DNA of 64,000 bases. It comes from JBKEAR01 sp047972425. GTDB taxonomy: Bacteria > Pseudomonadota > Alphaproteobacteria > JBKEAR01. Every line of letters begins with the position of its first letter. Within the stretch, counting starts at the first letter, position 1. Location of the stretch: NCBI GenBank assembly GCA_047972425.1, contig JBKEAR010000027.1, forward strand, positions 7,134 to 71,133. Direction: 5' to 3'. The notes beneath the pieces were generated by a model. That model had not been told where the DNA came from and searched no databases. It saw only the letters and a program-made list of their open reading frames with translations. Positions 35,407 through 44,219 of this stretch are shown here, piece after piece. Position numbers and translations under genes: made by a program.

Positions 35407-36384
35407 ATGGAAAATTTAGAAATCATTATGGCCGCACCCCGCGGATTTTGTGCTGGTGTTACCCGTGCTATCGAAATTGTGGAGCGCGCTTTAGAAAAAT
35501 ACGGCCCCCCTGTTTATGTACGCCATGAGATTGTACATAACAAACGTGTGGTCGAAACTTTAAAGGCCAAAGGGGCTATTTTTGTTAAAGAGCTCGATGA
35601 AATCCCCGAAGGCGCTGTAACCATATTCTCTGCCCATGGGGTTTCCGAAGCTGTAGAAAATGCTGCCAAAGATAGAGATTTACCCGTAATTGATGCCACA
35701 TGCCCTTTGGTAAGTAAGGTGCATCGCTCCGGCCAGCGCCATGCCAAAAAAGGGCGTATTGTGATTGTGGTGGGGCATCCGGGACACCCGGAGGTTGAAG
35801 GCACAACAGGTCGTATTGACGGTGATGTTTATGTGGTATCGAATATCGAAGATGTGCAAAATTTACCCATAGATGCCGATGCCGAACTGGCATATGTAAC
35901 CCAAACCACATTATCTTTGGACGAAACCAAACATATTATCGAGGCTCTAAAAACCAAATATCCCGATGTTTTTGGCCCTGACCTTAAGGATATTTGTTAT
36001 GCCACACAAAACCGCCAAACGGCGGTGCATGAGCTTTGTAAACAGGTGGATGCGCTGATTGTTTTGGGTGCTAAAAATTCATCGAACTCTAATCGGTTAA
36101 AAGATGTGGCCAACTTATATGATATACCGGGTTATCTGATTGACGATGCGACTCAGCTTACCGAAAAAATGCTTAAAGATAAACAAAGAATTGGTGTATC
36201 AGCTGGGGCCTCAGCCCCTGAGGTTTTGGTGGATGAACTTTTGGATAAACTGGCGCAAATTCGTCATATTACCGTTGTAGAGCAACAGGGTTTAGAGGAA
36301 AATATTATTTTTAAACTACCCACCCAGCTTGAAGATACGCCTGCCCCGCAAAATTCCCCCCTGCTACCACGGCGACACTCATAA
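35407..36384 (+). CDS. ispH: 4-hydroxy-3-methylbut-2-enyl diphosphate reductase
   Basis: Last enzyme of the MEP isoprenoid route, reducing HMBPP to IPP and DMAPP with a 4Fe-4S cluster. The 325-residue protein has the three cluster cysteines, C15 (PRGFCAGV), one in DATCPLV near 99 and one in DICYATQNRQ near 200, and the HEIVHN and HGVSEAV substrate-binding histidines. The C-terminal tail is proline-rich and variable. The ribosome-binding site is weak (GAAAGA). Confidence 0.96.
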   Translation: MENLEIIMAAPRGFCAGVTRAIEIVERALEKYGPPVYVRHEIVHNKRVVETLKAKGAIFVKELDEIPEGAVTIFSAHGVSEAVENAAKDRDLPVIDATCPLVSKVHRSGQRHAKKGRIVIVVGHPGHPEVEGTTGRIDGDVYVVSNIEDVQNLPIDADAELAYVTQTTLSLDETKHIIEALKTKYPDVFGPDLKDICYATQNRQTAVHELCKQVDALIVLGAKNSSNSNRLKDVANLYDIPGYLIDDATQLTEKMLKDKQRIGVSAGASAPEVLVDELLDKLAQIRHITVVEQQGLEENIIFKLPTQLEDTPAPQNSPLLPRRHS

Positions 36385-36396
36385 CAGGACAAAATA

Positions 36397-37035
36397 ATGA
36401 TTGAAATTTTATTGCATATACTCAACTGGATTGGCCTGATTGTATTTGCAATATCCGGCGCATTACTCGCAGTTAAACACCGCATGGATTTAATCGGTTA
36501 TATCTTATTGGGTACGGCTACCGCTATTGGGGGTGGGACTTTTAGAGATTTAATATTGGACCGCCCTGTCTTTTGGCTTAACGATACCAGCCAATTATGG
36601 GGTAGTGTTATCACGGCGGCCATTGCCGGTATTTTAGCCAATGAAATTCGTAGTAATATCACAATGCGCTCTTACCAGCAAATATTAGAATGGTTTGATG
36701 CCTTAGGTTTAAGTGTATTTGCCATAACGGGGACAATGATTGCCCATAATATGGGGGCACATTTTATTGTATCTATAACTTTGGGCATGATGACTGCAAC
36801 CGGTGGCGGGTTAATCCGTGACATGATTGCCAATGAGCAACCTTTTATTACGCAATCCGAGCTTTATGCATCGGCCGCTGCGATAGGCTCGGCAACGGTT
36901 TTATTACTGCAACATATTTTACCTTTAAGTATCGCCGTACTGATTGCTTTACTTGTCACTTTTAGCTTAAGAGCAGGTGCTATATTGTGGGGTTGGCACC
37001 CACCCTTTTCGCCTAAAAAAGAAATAAACCATTAA
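36397..37035 (+). CDS. TRIC-type (UPF0126) membrane protein
   Basis: A 212-residue membrane protein with two UPF0126 repeats (about 5-80 and 92-165), each holding the glycine-rich turn: GTATAIGGGTFRDLIL near 47-62 and MMTATGGGLIRDMI near 131-144. Prokaryotic TRIC channels are trimeric and conduct monovalent cations. It follows ispH by 12 bases and its stop overlaps the convergent feoB stop by 3 bases. Confidence 0.88.
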   Translation: MIEILLHILNWIGLIVFAISGALLAVKHRMDLIGYILLGTATAIGGGTFRDLILDRPVFWLNDTSQLWGSVITAAIAGILANEIRSNITMRSYQQILEWFDALGLSVFAITGTMIAHNMGAHFIVSITLGMMTATGGGLIRDMIANEQPFITQSELYASAAAIGSATVLLLQHILPLSIAVLIALLVTFSLRAGAILWGWHPPFSPKKEINH

Positions 37036-39353
37036 GCCAATTTTGGTTTACGTATTTGGCTACGGCTTATATAAATTAATGCCATCCAAAATATAACGAT
37101 GAATAAAATACTAAAACCAATCCAAAAGGCCGAAGAACTTGCATGGCGAGTGAACGTGCCCAATTGATAAATGATTGTTGCCGATGTCCAAGCCAACATA
37201 TTGCTCCATACGACAACAAAAGAGCCCCATTTTTTGCCTTCTTCGCGGATGATTGCTGCTGTTGCAGCCGAACATGGCATATAAAGTAAAATAAAGACCA
37301 AATAAGCAAAAGCCCCAATGGCACCATCAAAATAATTTTGCATGGCATTAAAACTTGCGGCATTCACTTCTTGCTCGGCAGCGGCTTCTTCTAAATTGTC
37401 CACATCATTCACATTAAGCCCTAAAGGGTCGCGCCAATTGGCAAATAAATCAGCCAAATTGGCAGGTATAGACGCAAATGCCTCTTGGATAGATGCCGTT
37501 AAACTAAAGGGCTCTTCAGCTATTTGGGCTTCTGTCTCGGCAAAACCTTCCATTTGACCATAAAGAGCATCGAGCGTGCCGACTAAGGCTTCTTTTGCCA
37601 AAATACCGGTAAATATACCCACAGTTGCTGGCCAATTATCCTTTTTGATACCCATGGGGGTAAAGATAGGCGTTACGGATTGGCCAATTGTTGCTAATGC
37701 AGCATCGGAGCTTCCGGCATCGGTAATTTCGCCCTTAAAAGTTATTGAGTTTAAAATTGTTAATACCGCGACCATAGGGATAATCACACGGCTTGCCCGT
37801 GTTAAAAACCCACGCAAACGATGCCAACTATAACGCAAAACATTGGTTGCAATGGGCAAATGCCAGCGGGGGATTTCAATAACCATGGGTTGTTGTTTGG
37901 ATTTTAATACAGTTTTTTGTAATAAAAACCCGGTAAATATCGCCATGGCAATACCCAATAAATAAAGGCCAAACACCAAATTTTGCCCATTATGCGGAAA
38001 AAACACCGCTGCAAAAAATACATATACTGGTAATCTTGCACCACAGCTCATAAAAGGTGCCATTGCTGTTGTCATAATACGATCGCGCTGTTGGTCCAGC
38101 GTACGTGCACCCATTACGGCCGATACCGTACAACCAAAGCCGGTAATAAGCGGTACAAATGCTTTACCCGGTAAACCCAAATTGCTCATAAGGCGATCCA
38201 CCACAAAAGCAGCGCGCGCAAGGTAACCGCAATCTTCTAAAAAGCTGAGAAATAAGAATAAAAATCCAATAATCGGAATAAAGGTAATAACCGTTTGAAT
38301 ACCCCCGCCCAAACCATCGGCAATGGCAATAATTAGTAACTCTGGTAGGCCGATATTTTCTAAAAATACCCGAAGGCCATCAACAAAGATAGCCCCAGCG
38401 GTAATATCAAAAAAATCCACAAAAGCATCGCCGAGTTTAACCGAAAACATAAAGAGCAAATACATCACACCCAAAAATATCGGTATACCCAAAAAGCGGT
38501 TAAGTACAATATTATCTAACCAGTTTTCTTGTGCTTTTTTGCGCTTTTGATAAACCTTTGTTTGGGTAATTGCTGCAAACTGAAAGCGCTTTTGGTTCAT
38601 TAAAATTTCAATACCTAAATCATTTTCTTGGCTGTATTTATCAATCAGCTCTTGGGCATAATTTTGAATTTGGGGGTCAATATTATTTTCAATATGCCCG
38701 ATCAGCGCAATATCTTCGATAATTTGGCGCGATAACCCTTCTAACTGAGACGGTTTAAAATTTTGAGTTTCAATCATTTTTTGCTGGAGCAACGATAATA
38801 TTTGTTCAATATCATTGTTAAACTCCACAATCGGCTGGGGTATTTTGGTTGTGGTTATAGCTGTATGAAGAGCCGATTTTAGCTCATCAACACCTTCTTT
38901 TTTACAGGCGACCATGGGTATCACCGGAACTGGTAAAATTTCCGATAATAGTTGCAAATTCACATCGGCACCATTTTTACGCGCCACATCCATCATATTA
39001 GCAACCACAATTACCGGTATACCATATTCTAACAATCGGCTGGTTAACACCAAATGACGTTGCAGATGGTTGATATCAACAATATTAATAATCACATCCA
39101 CTTCACCAGAAATTAAAAAATCCCTCGCAATGCGTTCATCAAGGGAGGTATCGCCGTCACCCAATGTATAAATACCGGGTAAGTCCACAATGGTTGTGGC
39201 CTCGCCTTTAACATTGAGCGAGCCCGTTTTTTTATCAACAGTCACCCCCGGCCAGTTACCTACTTTTTGGTGAGCCCCGGTGAGTGCATTAAAAAGGGCA
39301 GTTTTTCCGCAATTGGGATTACCCGCCAAAACGATTGTTTTTGGTGTTTGCAT
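37032..39353 (-). CDS. feoB: Ferrous iron transporter FeoB
   Basis: Inner-membrane Fe2+ uptake protein of 773 residues. The N-terminal G-domain has G1 GNPNCGKTALFNALTG (10-25), G3 DLPG near 57 and G4 NMMD near 119; a helical GDI-like linker follows, then FeoB_C with two Gate repeats, including CGYLARAAFVVDRLM and PFMSCGARLPVYV, and two conserved cysteines that line the pore. Partner FeoA is 25 bases upstream. FeoC is not seen. Expression is probably repressed by iron through the box at 39754-39768. Confidence 0.96.
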   Translation of the reverse strand: MQTPKTIVLAGNPNCGKTALFNALTGAHQKVGNWPGVTVDKKTGSLNVKGEATTIVDLPGIYTLGDGDTSLDERIARDFLISGEVDVIINIVDINHLQRHLVLTSRLLEYGIPVIVVANMMDVARKNGADVNLQLLSEILPVPVIPMVACKKEGVDELKSALHTAITTTKIPQPIVEFNNDIEQILSLLQQKMIETQNFKPSQLEGLSRQIIEDIALIGHIENNIDPQIQNYAQELIDKYSQENDLGIEILMNQKRFQFAAITQTKVYQKRKKAQENWLDNIVLNRFLGIPIFLGVMYLLFMFSVKLGDAFVDFFDITAGAIFVDGLRVFLENIGLPELLIIAIADGLGGGIQTVITFIPIIGFLFLFLSFLEDCGYLARAAFVVDRLMSNLGLPGKAFVPLITGFGCTVSAVMGARTLDQQRDRIMTTAMAPFMSCGARLPVYVFFAAVFFPHNGQNLVFGLYLLGIAMAIFTGFLLQKTVLKSKQQPMVIEIPRWHLPIATNVLRYSWHRLRGFLTRASRVIIPMVAVLTILNSITFKGEITDAGSSDAALATIGQSVTPIFTPMGIKKDNWPATVGIFTGILAKEALVGTLDALYGQMEGFAETEAQIAEEPFSLTASIQEAFASIPANLADLFANWRDPLGLNVNDVDNLEEAAAEQEVNAASFNAMQNYFDGAIGAFAYLVFILLYMPCSAATAAIIREEGKKWGSFVVVWSNMLAWTSATIIYQLGTFTRHASSSAFWIGFSILFIVIFWMALIYISRSQIRKPKLA

Positions 39354-39378
39354 ATTTTACCTTATGAATATTTATATT

Positions 39379-39606
39379 TTATTTTGTTGATATTTGTAAA
39401 ATATCAGCTTCATCTTTGCGAAGTGCAACCTGCGAGCCCATCACTTCAATCTGTACAGGGTCACCCAATGGAGCAATACGAACAATTTTAAAATCCACAC
39501 CCGGAATTAAACCAAAAGACATTAGCCGCCGCCGAAATTGGTTATTCCCCGGGTTAAATCCACGAACCGATGCTGTTTCACCGAGTTTAAGATCTTTAAA
39601 AGTCAT
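39379..39606 (-). CDS. feoA: Ferrous iron transport protein FeoA
   Basis: A 75-residue SH3-like cytoplasmic partner of FeoB. DLKLGETASVRGF at the start and RRRLMSFGLIPG near 28-39 are typical. I set the start at the ATG 39606, since GGAGAAG immediately upstream is the ribosome-binding site and a longer frame from GTG would include it. First gene of feoAB. Confidence 0.92.
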   Translation of the reverse strand: MTFKDLKLGETASVRGFNPGNNQFRRRLMSFGLIPGVDFKIVRIAPLGDPVQIEVMGSQVALRKDEADILQISTK

Positions 39607-39753
39607 TTTCTTCTCCACTCTAGATATAAGGTTATTATGCGGATAAAAATATGAATAACAATGGAAACAATATTTATAATCATTCTAAACTAACTAATAT
39701 ATTGAAATATATAGATTAATATAGTTTATAGCTATTCTAAACAAGAATTTTAA

Positions 39754-39768
39754 TGATAATCACTATCA
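39754..39768. promoter_or_regulatory. Fur-box-like operator upstream of feoAB
   Basis: TGATAATCACTATCA is a 7-1-7 inverted repeat with one mismatch, very close to the Fur consensus TGATAAT-N-ATTATCA. It is 148 bases upstream of the feoA start and about 330 upstream of the sigma-54 promoter on the other strand, so feoAB is the natural target. Fur itself is at 25564-25986. Confidence 0.6.
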
Positions 39769-39920
39769 ATTTACCTAATTAAAACCAAATCTGAATCCAA
39801 AAGATTCGTTTTTAAAGACAAATATAGGGGTCCGCTGCAAAATTGCATAATATCAATGGAAATTATTTTTAACTATCCCATAAAGGTTCAAATGATTAAT
39901 CGGCACTATCCGATATCAAA

Positions 39921-39967
39921 TGAAACATAAATGGAACATGTGAAACACATATGAAACATTTGGAACA
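39921..39967 (+). promoter_or_regulatory. Five phased TGRAACA repeats, probable activator-binding (UAS) region
   Basis: GAAACA or GGAACA occurs at 39922, 39933, 39942, 39953 and 39962: five direct copies spaced 11, 9, 11 and 9 bases, so all lie on one face of the helix. A single inverted copy, GTTTCA, is at 39993-39998. The repeats lie about 135-180 bases upstream of the sigma-54 promoter at 40101, the usual distance for enhancer sites. They fall in the 560-base gene-free stretch between feoA and the PdxA-family gene, which otherwise shows the Fur box and nothing else definite. Confidence 0.6.
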
Positions 39968-40100
39968 AAAAGTAAGTTATCTAATCACATCAGTTTCAAA
40001 AGATATGTCAAAAGATATCTGTTAATTGAATTGTATATACAGCTGATAAAAATAATATATTTACGTATAGACTCATAAAAAAATCATAAGCCCTTATAAA

Positions 40101-40116
40101 TGGCATGGATATTGCT
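40101..40116 (+). promoter_or_regulatory. Sigma-54 (RpoN) promoter
   Basis: TGGCATGGATATTGCT matches the -24/-12 consensus TGGCAY-N5-TTGCW throughout, with the invariant GG (40102-40103) and GC (40114-40115) ten bases apart as required. Transcription would start near 40127, 40 bases ahead of the PdxA-family gene. The cluster encodes its own sigma-54 activator at 49514-51382. Confidence 0.85.
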
Positions 40117-40166
40117 TATAGGTAACATACTAACATGGAAAACATTTAAATAAGGGAGTTTCATTA

Positions 40167-41177
40167 ATGAGCGAAAAGCCAATTATTGCTATTTTATTGG
40201 GTGATGCCGCAGGCGTAGGGCCTGAACTTGCTGCAAAATGTGCAGTATCTAATTTTTATAATGAATATTGTCGGCCAGTTATGATAGGCGACCTAAGAAT
40301 TTTTAAAAGAGCCTTAGATGTTATAGGGGCTACCGATACAATAAATATACAAATTATTGAAAATATTACCGAGGCCGACTGGAATAAAGGCCTACCATTT
40401 TTTGATCAAAAAGATATAAATCCGGCTAATCACCCATTTAGTGTCATGTCTGCAGCAAGCGGTAAAGCTTGCTTAGACATGATGGACCTAGGCGTTCAAC
40501 TTTGGCAAGAAGGCCAAATTGGCGGTTTTGTCTTTGGGCCATTTAACAAAGTTGCACTCCATGATGGTGGTTGTAATTTTGAAAGCGAGCATCATTATTT
40601 AGCCAACTTGCTTGGTCATACCGAACCATTTGGTGAGATTAACGTAACCAATGGTCTTTATACAACAAGAACAACAAGCCATATTCCGCTTAAAGATGTG
40701 AGTGATCATATCACATTAGAAAGCATTGGTAGAGCTATCCGCTTATCTTATAAAACATTAACAAATGCTGGCATTACAGACCCAATTATTGGCGTTGCCG
40801 CTTTAAACCCCCATTGTGGTGAAGACGGCCAATGTGGCCGTGAAGAAATTGATGTGATAACACCTGCAGTCGAAGCCGCACAAAAACAAGGGATTAACGC
40901 AAAAGGCCCATATTCGTCAGATATCGTATTCCATAAAGCGCTTGTTAATAAAGAGTTTAATAGCGTGGTGACGATGTATCATGACCAAGGACAAATTGCT
41001 TTAAAACTCATTGGTTTCGATGGTGGCATTACGGTTGCTGGTGGTTTTGATATCCCCATTGTTACATGTGGCCATGGTACGGCTTACGATATTGCAGGTA
41101 CTGGCGTTGTTAATACAGCCTCCTTTGAAAATGCAATTAAGCAATGTTCACAAATGGCTTCGGCTTCTCAAAAATAA
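40167..41177 (+). CDS. PdxA-family NAD-dependent hydroxyacid dehydrogenase (PdxA2-like)
   Basis: A 336-residue PdxA-family enzyme. It keeps the opening GDAAGVGPELAAK (12-24; usually GDPAGIGPE), and metal ligands are recognisable in SEHHYLANLLG near 140, VTMYHDQGQIALK near 270 and HGTAYDIAGTG near 298. The family does oxidation and decarboxylation of 3-hydroxyacid 4-phosphates; PdxA itself makes pyridoxine, PdxA2 degrades threonate/erythronate 4-phosphates, and TphB acts on an unphosphorylated diol. The catabolic operon points away from pyridoxine synthesis. Unlike known PdxA2 clusters there is no DUF1537 kinase gene here, so its substrate may be unphosphorylated. First gene after the sigma-54 promoter; AAGGGAG precedes the ATG. 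Confidence 0.85.
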   Translation: MSEKPIIAILLGDAAGVGPELAAKCAVSNFYNEYCRPVMIGDLRIFKRALDVIGATDTINIQIIENITEADWNKGLPFFDQKDINPANHPFSVMSAASGKACLDMMDLGVQLWQEGQIGGFVFGPFNKVALHDGGCNFESEHHYLANLLGHTEPFGEINVTNGLYTTRTTSHIPLKDVSDHITLESIGRAIRLSYKTLTNAGITDPIIGVAALNPHCGEDGQCGREEIDVITPAVEAAQKQGINAKGPYSSDIVFHKALVNKEFNSVVTMYHDQGQIALKLIGFDGGITVAGGFDIPIVTCGHGTAYDIAGTGVVNTASFENAIKQCSQMASASQK

Positions 41178-41203
41178 GCCTTACAGGGAGGCAAATTAAA
41201 AAA

Positions 41204-41647
41204 ATGAAAAAAATCACTTCTAAACAGATTATTCCAATCATTACATGTTTTATCGGTATTGTTTTTGCCTATGTGGGTGTTTTTCAGCTTGGCTTTTGGG
41301 AGAAAAAACCCTTACCCGGTTTTTTCCCAACCATTGTTGCAACGGTCATTATTGTGGCAAGTATCGCTGCTCTTTTTCAGTCATTTTCCGATGATAATAA
41401 ACCCAAGTTTAATAAAGATGAACTTTCGGTAATTTTAGGGGGGCTCTCCATCATTATTGGTACATTCATCATTGGGCTTATTCCTTCGGTTATCCTTTAC
41501 ATGTTGTATTGGCTCAAAATTATCGAAAAAGCACCATGGAAAGACACATTAATCATTATGGCAATTATCTTGTTTATTGTCTTTGGTGTTTTTGTCAGTT
41601 GGCTTCAGGTCAGCTTTCCGATGGGTATTTTTGAAAGATTCATGTAA
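41204..41647 (+). CDS. tctB: Tripartite tricarboxylate transporter small membrane subunit TctB
   Basis: A 147-residue protein with four predicted membrane helices (about 9-28, 39-58, 80-105, 115-140), the TctB pattern. It pairs with the large subunit TctA, 15 bases downstream, and the binding protein TctC to import a carboxylate by cation symport. The start is the ATG at 41204, after AGGGAGG; an upstream in-frame ATG would overlap the PdxA-family gene. Confidence 0.87.
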   Translation: MKKITSKQIIPIITCFIGIVFAYVGVFQLGFWEKKPLPGFFPTIVATVIIVASIAALFQSFSDDNKPKFNKDELSVILGGLSIIIGTFIIGLIPSVILYMLYWLKIIEKAPWKDTLIIMAIILFIVFGVFVSWLQVSFPMGIFERFM

Positions 41648-41662
41648 GGGGGAACAAAGATT

Positions 41663-43180
41663 ATGGAAAATATTACTTACTTTTTAGGTGGTTTAGGCGA
41701 TGCCATTACCCCTATTAATATTGCAGTTACCATGCTGGGTGCTGTTTTAGGGTTAATTGTTGGCTCTATGCCCGGTATCGGCTCGCTTGCGGGTGTGGCT
41801 TTATTATTACCGCTTACCTATAAATTTAGCCCCACAACCGCTATTATTATGTTAGGCGCATTATATTATGCCAATATGTATGGCGGTAGCTTTAGTGCGA
41901 TTTTACTCAATATACCCGGGGATTCACCCGCCGTTATTACCACGCTTGATGGTTACCCCATGGCAACCAAAAGAAAACGCCCCGGCCAAGCCTTATTAAC
42001 AGCCAATATGGCATCGTTTATCGGTGGAACAATTGGTATTTCTATTTTAATTTTTACCGGCCCGGGTTTGGCGAATTTGGGGTTAAAATTCGGCCCTTCC
42101 GAAATGACAGCCTTGCTTTTAATTGCCATGACATCTATCAGCTGGCTGGTAGGCAATAACCCAACCAAAGGTATTGTCATCACCTGCTTGGGTATTCTTT
42201 TAGCGACTATTGGTATGGATACATTATCGGGTGCACCACGCTACGATTTTAACAATCTCCATTTGCTTGGTGGCATTCCCTTCCCGCCTTTTGTTATTGG
42301 TGCGGTTGGGTTTTCTCAGGTGATTTTACTGATTAACGATCGTAATTCTGTTGCTGAGAAAAAAGCCAAAGAGGCCGAAGGCAATATGAAGCTTTCTATC
42401 CGCGGCTCCCTATTAACAAAAGCCGATTTCCGCCGATTACTTCCGCCAGCTTTACGCTCAGGCATATTGGGTACATTTGTGGGGGTTCTCCCCGGTGCAG
42501 GAGCAACAACCGGATCTTTTATGGGATATGCTATCCAAAAGAAATTTAAAAGCAAAGAAGAATTAGGCACAGGTGCTATAGAAGGTATTGCTGCCAGTGA
42601 AGCCGCAAATAATGCCGCTGCTGCCGGTGCATTTGCCCCGTTATTGGCCTTGGGTATTCCCGGCTCGGGCACCGGTGCTGTGCTTTTAGGTGGGCTAATG
42701 ATGTGGGGATTATCCCCCGGGCCCTTACTTTTTGAAAATGAACCCGAATTTTGTTGGACACTCATTGCATCGCTATTTTTAGCCAATATTCTTACATTAA
42801 TTGTTGCCATTGGGATTATACCATTTTTAATCAAGATTTTATCGGTTCCGGTAAAATATATGATCCCCATTATTACCGTTGTTTGTATTGTGGGTGCCTA
42901 TAGCACAAGTAACTCAATGTATGGCGTATTGATTATGTTTTTATCGGGTGTTGCCGGCTATTTATTGATTAAAAGCGATTACCCCACAGCACCAATGTTA
43001 TTGTCTTTTGTTCTTGCACCATTACTCGAAAGCAATATGCGTAAAACATTCATTCTTTCGGGCGGTAGTATTGATATCTTCTTTACAAGACCCATCACAC
43101 TAACGCTCATGCTCATTTTTATTGGGATTATTGCATTCTCAGTATTAAGACCCGTCTTCTCCAAAAAAAGAGAAGCATAA
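41663..43180 (+). CDS. tctA: Tripartite tricarboxylate transporter large membrane subunit TctA
   Basis: A 505-residue TctA-family permease with 11-12 helices. Two inverted halves carry the conserved loops GSMPGIGSLAGVALLLPLTY near 33-52 and GVLPGAGATTGSFMGYAIQ near 275-293, plus the NIPGDSPAVITTLDGYPMA segment near 76-94 and EAANNAAAAGAFAPLLALGIPG near 313-334 (each shown by its ends in the sequence). Such systems move citrate, tartrate, terephthalate, sugar acids and other carboxylates. The ribosome-binding site is AAGGGGGAAC. Confidence 0.93.
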   Translation: MENITYFLGGLGDAITPINIAVTMLGAVLGLIVGSMPGIGSLAGVALLLPLTYKFSPTTAIIMLGALYYANMYGGSFSAILLNIPGDSPAVITTLDGYPMATKRKRPGQALLTANMASFIGGTIGISILIFTGPGLANLGLKFGPSEMTALLLIAMTSISWLVGNNPTKGIVITCLGILLATIGMDTLSGAPRYDFNNLHLLGGIPFPPFVIGAVGFSQVILLINDRNSVAEKKAKEAEGNMKLSIRGSLLTKADFRRLLPPALRSGILGTFVGVLPGAGATTGSFMGYAIQKKFKSKEELGTGAIEGIAASEAANNAAAAGAFAPLLALGIPGSGTGAVLLGGLMMWGLSPGPLLFENEPEFCWTLIASLFLANILTLIVAIGIIPFLIKILSVPVKYMIPIITVVCIVGAYSTSNSMYGVLIMFLSGVAGYLLIKSDYPTAPMLLSFVLAPLLESNMRKTFILSGGSIDIFFTRPITLTLMLIFIGIIAFSVLRPVFSKKREA

Positions 43181-43222
43181 CTCAACTATAATTTTTTAAC
43201 TTTAATATCAGGGAGTTTGATT

Positions 43223-44197
43223 ATGAAAAAAACTTTAATTTTATCAACATTAAGCATTGCGACTTTATTTACATTATCAGCTGCACAAGCCGCCGATAAA
43301 TCATTTGAACCAAGCCGAACAATTAACTGGACAGTTACATCGAGCCCCGGTGGTGGGTCAGATATTTTTACCCGTAAAATTGCTGAAATTATGACCAATG
43401 AAGATTTGGTTAATGGCCAAAAAATCATTATCACCAACAAAACCGATGGCTCTGGTGAAATTGGGCGTAACGAGGTTGCCCATCTTAAGCGTAACCCCGA
43501 TTACCGCCTACTTACTTTTAATAGTGGCGATTTAATGCCAATGGTTGAAAATACCCGTAATCGCTCATCTGACTTTCGGATTTTAGCTGTAATGGCCGTT
43601 GATAAACAGCTTATCTTTAAAGGTGAAAATACAAAATATAATACATTCCAAGAAGTTATTGATGCTGCAAAATCAGGCACAAAAGTTGTATTGGGTGGCT
43701 CTAAAGGCGATGATATTGCAACATATCGCGCTTTAATAGAAGAAATTGGGCTAGATAGCGAACAGCTAACTTACATTACTTACGATTCTACCGGTGGCGC
43801 AATTACAGCTGCTTTGGGTGGCCATGTGGAATTGGTAATCTCTAAACCAGCGGCGGCTTCGGAATATGTAACAGCAGGCTCGCTTAAACCCATTTTGGCT
43901 TTAGCAACCGAAAGATATACAGGCAATTTGGCCGATGCCCCAACTTTAAGTGAAGTAGGCGATTATGCCAATGTTGAGGTGCCAATTTGGCGTGGTGTGG
44001 CTGCCCCAAAAGCCATGAGCGATGAAGCGGCCGAATATTGGTCAAATACACTAAATACGGTTTCACAGTCCGAAGCTTGGAAGAACGGTTACATCAATAC
44101 ATATAAGCTTGTGCCTGAATTTAAAGATACCAATACAGCAACCGAATATGTAACCGGCTATGAAGCCAAATTTATGGAAGAAAAAGATATTAAATAA
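43223..44197 (+). CDS. tctC: Tripartite tricarboxylate transporter binding protein (TctC/Bug family)
   Basis: A 324-residue periplasmic receptor. A signal peptide ends at about residue 24 (LSAAQAA then D). The Bug-family sheet follows, with SSPGGGSDIFTRKIAEI near 41-57 forming the carboxylate-binding loop and GSKGDD near 163. It starts at the ATG 43223 after AGGGAG. The bound ligand would name the whole pathway; the sequence alone does not show it. It is followed 22 bases later by the first TIM-barrel gene. Confidence 0.9.
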   Translation: MKKTLILSTLSIATLFTLSAAQAADKSFEPSRTINWTVTSSPGGGSDIFTRKIAEIMTNEDLVNGQKIIITNKTDGSGEIGRNEVAHLKRNPDYRLLTFNSGDLMPMVENTRNRSSDFRILAVMAVDKQLIFKGENTKYNTFQEVIDAAKSGTKVVLGGSKGDDIATYRALIEEIGLDSEQLTYITYDSTGGAITAALGGHVELVISKPAAASEYVTAGSLKPILALATERYTGNLADAPTLSEVGDYANVEVPIWRGVAAPKAMSDEAAEYWSNTLNTVSQSEAWKNGYINTYKLVPEFKDTNTATEYVTGYEAKFMEEKDIK

Positions 44198-44219
44198 TAA
44201 ACATAAGGAACATGACAAT

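Noticed and set aside
42316..42870. Antisense frame of about 184 codons
   Set aside because: Shadow of tctA; proline- and alanine-rich translation and no start signal.
44160..44219. Longer N-terminus for the first TIM-barrel enzyme
   Set aside because: It overlaps the end of tctC, lacks a ribosome-binding site, and the extra 20 residues do not fit the fold; AAGGAA precedes the ATG at 44220.
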